Of a stretch of 5,554 nt of DNA, positions 3,797-5,554 are shown one piece after another. The notes below the pieces were generated by a model, which saw nothing but the letters and a program-made list of their open reading frames with translations, searched no databases and was not told where the DNA came from. Within the stretch, counting starts at the first letter, position 1. Each line of letters opens with the position of its first letter. The translations under genes were made by a program, and so were the position numbers. The stretch lies in the NCBI GenBank assembly GCA_947572405.1, contig CANPBV010000089.1:1-5554 (forward strand), written 5' to 3'. This DNA is from an uncultured Mycoplasmatota bacterium. GTDB lineage: Bacteria; Bacillota_I; Bacilli_A; RF39; UBA660.

Positions 3797-3829
3797 TGAG
3801 TTTCTCAATGATTTCTCATTGAGTTCTCA
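3797..3829. repeat. Three tandem 11-bp repeats (iterons or operator)
   Basis: Three adjacent 11-bp units lie at 3797-3807, 3808-3818 and 3819-3829: TGAGTTTCTCA, ATGATTTCTCA and TTGAGTTCTCA. The TTCTCA core recurs every 11 bp. The array is also internally symmetric: CTCAATGA (3804-3811) is complementary to TCATTGAG (3816-3823), and ATTATGAG (3793-3800) to CTCATAAT (3825-3832). It covers the expected start site of the 138-residue gene, so that protein may bind here; Rep is another candidate. Confidence 0.78.
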
Positions 3830-3831
3830 TA

Positions 3832-3859
3832 ATTGTACCATATTGTACTGAAAAATCAA
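3832..3859 (-). promoter_or_regulatory. Promoter of the HTH/coiled-coil gene
   Basis: On the - strand: TTGATT (3859-3854), a 16-base spacer, TACAAT (3837-3832). GTACAAT occurs twice here on the - strand, once in the spacer and once over the -10. Transcription would start near 3826, inside the 11-bp repeats, giving direct autoregulation. Confidence 0.62.
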
Positions 3860-4081
3860 CAAATATATCTTATAAATACAAAATTCTATATCCTTAATTT
3901 TACTGCAACTATACCTCAATAACTTTTTACTAAAAGCAAATTCCCTCCTCGATAAACATAAAAAAGATTTACAGAACCAGCCCAATATCTCTCTTGATGT
4001 AATTGGGCTAGGTGACACCTTTTCGCAAAAATCTTAAACAAATATAATTTATTATCACACTTAATTTCTAAAATCAAATTA
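3860..4081. other. Gap downstream of rep with an 8-bp dyad, candidate origin or terminator
   Basis: No credible gene was found. AGCCCAAT (3979-3986) and ATTGGGCT (4002-4009) form an inverted repeat with a 15-base loop, followed leftward by a T-rich run on the - strand after a gap, so it may be a weak rep terminator. In ColE2-type plasmids the origin lies just downstream of a primase-like rep gene, so this gap with the 11-bp repeats is an origin candidate by analogy only. Two short - strand frames here overlap each other and lack ribosome sites. Confidence 0.4.
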
Positions 4082-5431
4082 TTACTTATCCCACCATTTA
4101 TCAATGGTTACTCTAGATAATCCGGTTTCCCTATGACAATCGATCTTTCTACCTCCTGGATGAAGATGCCTCCAATCTTTTACTTTTTGTTCAGCCGTTC
4201 CACTCCCGATCGGTCTACCTGCCCACTCATGATTTGGATAATCAATATTCTGAACTGCCCTAGCTCTAGCTAAATGAACAGCCTGCTTCCGTCCATTTCG
4301 TTTATTCTTTTTAATAGGTATATCTGTTCTAGCTACAATAGTATCAATCGGGTAAGTTATATAACTGTCATTATAGGCCTCCAAAGCTTTCATAACATCA
4401 TCAACAGTAAACTCATCGCCTTTACTATTTAAAAAATCAATTAAACCTACACTATCCAAAACCAGTTCTTCATAGTTAATTCCACACTTTTTTGCATAAG
4501 CAGCAAGTGCTAAAATACACCAATATCTATGCCCTTGCTCAGCTCCGCTATATATTTTTTTGATCCACCAATCATACAAGGCCCGATTACAAATCCAGCT
4601 ACCTTTCGGCTGTTTTCTTACAATCCGCTTCTCATACCAATCAGGATACTTGTTTTTCGCTTCTGCAAGAGTTAAATCACTCTGATATACAATACGTTTC
4701 ACTCGATATTCTTCTGGTACACAGCGATTCAATTCCTCTATCGTATACTTTTTCGCATCCTCATACCTAAACGCTTTAGTAATATTACCTGCTTTTGTTA
4801 CAGTCCCAACCATACGAAATCCTTGAAACAAACTCTCATATTGAACATTATCATGTAATTCAGAAGCTCCTTGAGTCCATGCTTGCCACGTTAATCTCCT
4901 TTTTAAAATCTCCAGCTGCTCCACAACATTCCTAAAAAGCGGAATAGGTTTCTCAAGCACATAATACAAATGTATCCCTGTCCCACTTGAAACAAAATAT
5001 GAAGGCGCCGGAAGCCCCCAATAAACGCTATTCTCTAACAAAAAAGAATTACTCTCTATTTGCTTAAAAAGCACTGCTAAATTATCTTCACTAACTATTC
5101 CGTCAAGGTCGATTGCTATTGCATACAAAAATCTAGCATACGTACTCTTACGGCTCTTACCTGCATAACTGATTGGCGACATTAAACAAAAATTATCTCG
5201 ACCTACAACTTCATCAAGTTTATCAAAATCATCAGTCAACGTATGTCTAAGTACTTTCAATTTACCATCAGCTTTTTTATCATTCGTAAGCTCAATAATA
5301 ATACCATTATACTTTCCTCTCTCATAAACTCCCCTTTCCTCAAATGAACCTACAGGAAATATATTACGATAAAACTCTTTATACGAAACCTCAACTAATC
5401 CCCGGTTTAATAAAGACATATTTATATTCAC
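4082..5431 (-). CDS. Primase-polymerase-like plasmid replication protein (Rep)
   Basis: Probable initiator, 449 residues from GTG 5431. The first half is an archaeo-eukaryotic primase (AEP) fold with its three active-site motifs: AIDLD (106-110, metal-binding D108 and D110), SSGTGIHLYY (148-157, H154) and FQGFRMVGT (202-210, R206). Residues 278-354 (GSWICNRALYDWW onward) fit a helical PriCT-like region, and the C-terminus KIDCHRETGLSRVTIDKWW (429-447) is a helix-turn-helix for origin binding. ColE2-type Rep proteins combine primase and origin recognition similarly. An ATG at 5479 would add 16 residues but lies about 4 bases from the predicted transcript start with no ribosome site; AAGGAGG lies 6 bases before the GTG. 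The consensus promoter at 5490-5518 drives it. Strand-displacement or theta mode cannot be told from sequence. Confidence 0.9.
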   Translation of the reverse strand: MNINMSLLNRGLVEVSYKEFYRNIFPVGSFEERGVYERGKYNGIIIELTNDKKADGKLKVLRHTLTDDFDKLDEVVGRDNFCLMSPISYAGKSRKSTYARFLYAIAIDLDGIVSEDNLAVLFKQIESNSFLLENSVYWGLPAPSYFVSSGTGIHLYYVLEKPIPLFRNVVEQLEILKRRLTWQAWTQGASELHDNVQYESLFQGFRMVGTVTKAGNITKAFRYEDAKKYTIEELNRCVPEEYRVKRIVYQSDLTLAEAKNKYPDWYEKRIVRKQPKGSWICNRALYDWWIKKIYSGAEQGHRYWCILALAAYAKKCGINYEELVLDSVGLIDFLNSKGDEFTVDDVMKALEAYNDSYITYPIDTIVARTDIPIKKNKRNGRKQAVHLARARAVQNIDYPNHEWAGRPIGSGTAEQKVKDWRHLHPGGRKIDCHRETGLSRVTIDKWWDK

Positions 5432-5489
5432 GATACTCCTCCTTATGGGCGTTATATTATCAATACATTTATTGTACATTTTTAATTAA

Positions 5490-5518
5490 ATTATAAAACA
5501 ACATAAATCGGTTGTCAA
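5490..5518 (-). promoter_or_regulatory. Consensus promoter of rep
   Basis: On the - strand: TTGACA (5518-5513), a 17-base spacer, TATAAT (5495-5490), both hexamers perfect. Transcription should start near 5483, leaving a leader of about 50 bases before the GTG start at 5431. On the circle it fires away from the toxin promoter, whose -35 begins 3 bases beyond this -35. Confidence 0.88.
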
Positions 5519-5554
5519 ATTTTGCAGAATATCAAAAATGTGATATAATATAAT
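5500..5554. repeat. Right copy of 55-bp terminal direct repeat
   Basis: This is the exact second copy of 1-55. It carries most of the - strand rep promoter (-35 at 5513-5518) and a duplicate of the toxin promoter (5521-5549). On the circle these are a single divergent promoter region. Confidence 0.93.

Noticed and set aside
3827..4104. Two overlapping - strand frames of 63 and 62 codons after rep
   Set aside because: They overlap each other and the rep end or the promoter of the 138-residue gene, lack ribosome sites and show no family pattern.
5432..5479. ATG 5479 as the rep start
   Set aside because: It lies about 4 bases after the predicted transcript start with no ribosome site, while AAGGAGG sits 6 bases before GTG 5431.
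1..5554. Mobilisation genes, insertion sequences, CRISPR arrays, rRNA or tRNA
   Set aside because: None of the frames shows relaxase or transposase motifs, no spaced repeat array of CRISPR type is present, and no tRNA or rRNA sequence was recognised.

Overview
The window is best read as a complete small circular plasmid. Its first 55 bases recur exactly as its last 55 (1-55 and 5500-5554), the usual mark of a circular molecule assembled linearly, so the unique length is 5499 bp. AT-rich sequence, strong AAGGAGG-type ribosome binding sites, a Bacillus/Clostridium-type LexA box, an Fst-like type I toxin and a TcdE-type holin point to a Bacillota (Firmicutes) host. A gut clostridium or negativicute is plausible; the sequence does not fix genus.

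Layout. (1) 1-336: a type I toxin-antitoxin module, with a 36-residue Fst-like membrane toxin on the + strand and an antisense RNA from a consensus promoter on the - strand. The two transcripts converge on one terminator and share direct repeats at their 5' ends, as in the pAD1 par locus. The toxin appears to start at ACG. (2) 368-2014: a cassette of five small genes. A 50-residue two-helix membrane protein (+) converges through a 29-bp hairpin on a 135-residue protein with a hydrophobic hairpin (-). A TcdE-type holin (-) lies upstream of the latter. Divergent from the holin are a 55-residue gene whose promoter carries a LexA/SOS box, and a 51-residue ribbon-helix-helix (RHH) regulator. GTGA/TCAC dyads lie in the promoters of the 135-residue gene, the holin and the regulator itself. 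(3) 2147-2184: a strong terminator. (4) 2185-3350: mostly non-coding DNA with a frameshifted pseudogene (2568-2969), TTACC/GGTAA repeats, a 31-bp perfect palindrome and further dyads. (5) 3353-5518: the replication block on the - strand, with a primase-polymerase-like Rep (449 aa) and, after about 310 bp, a HTH/coiled-coil accessory protein preceded by three 11-bp repeats.

How it may work. The cassette at 368-2014 resembles a miniature pore-forming colicin or BCN5-type locus: effector, convergent membrane immunity gene with its own promoter, holin for release, and SOS control. Here the SOS signal would act in two steps: LexA controls the 55-residue gene, whose product may relieve RHH repression of the effector and holin. 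The promoters, dyads and gene order are visible in the sequence. The bacteriocin, immunity and antirepressor roles are inference. The type I module would stabilise the plasmid and Rep would start its replication. No relaxase, transposase, CRISPR array, rRNA or tRNA was seen.
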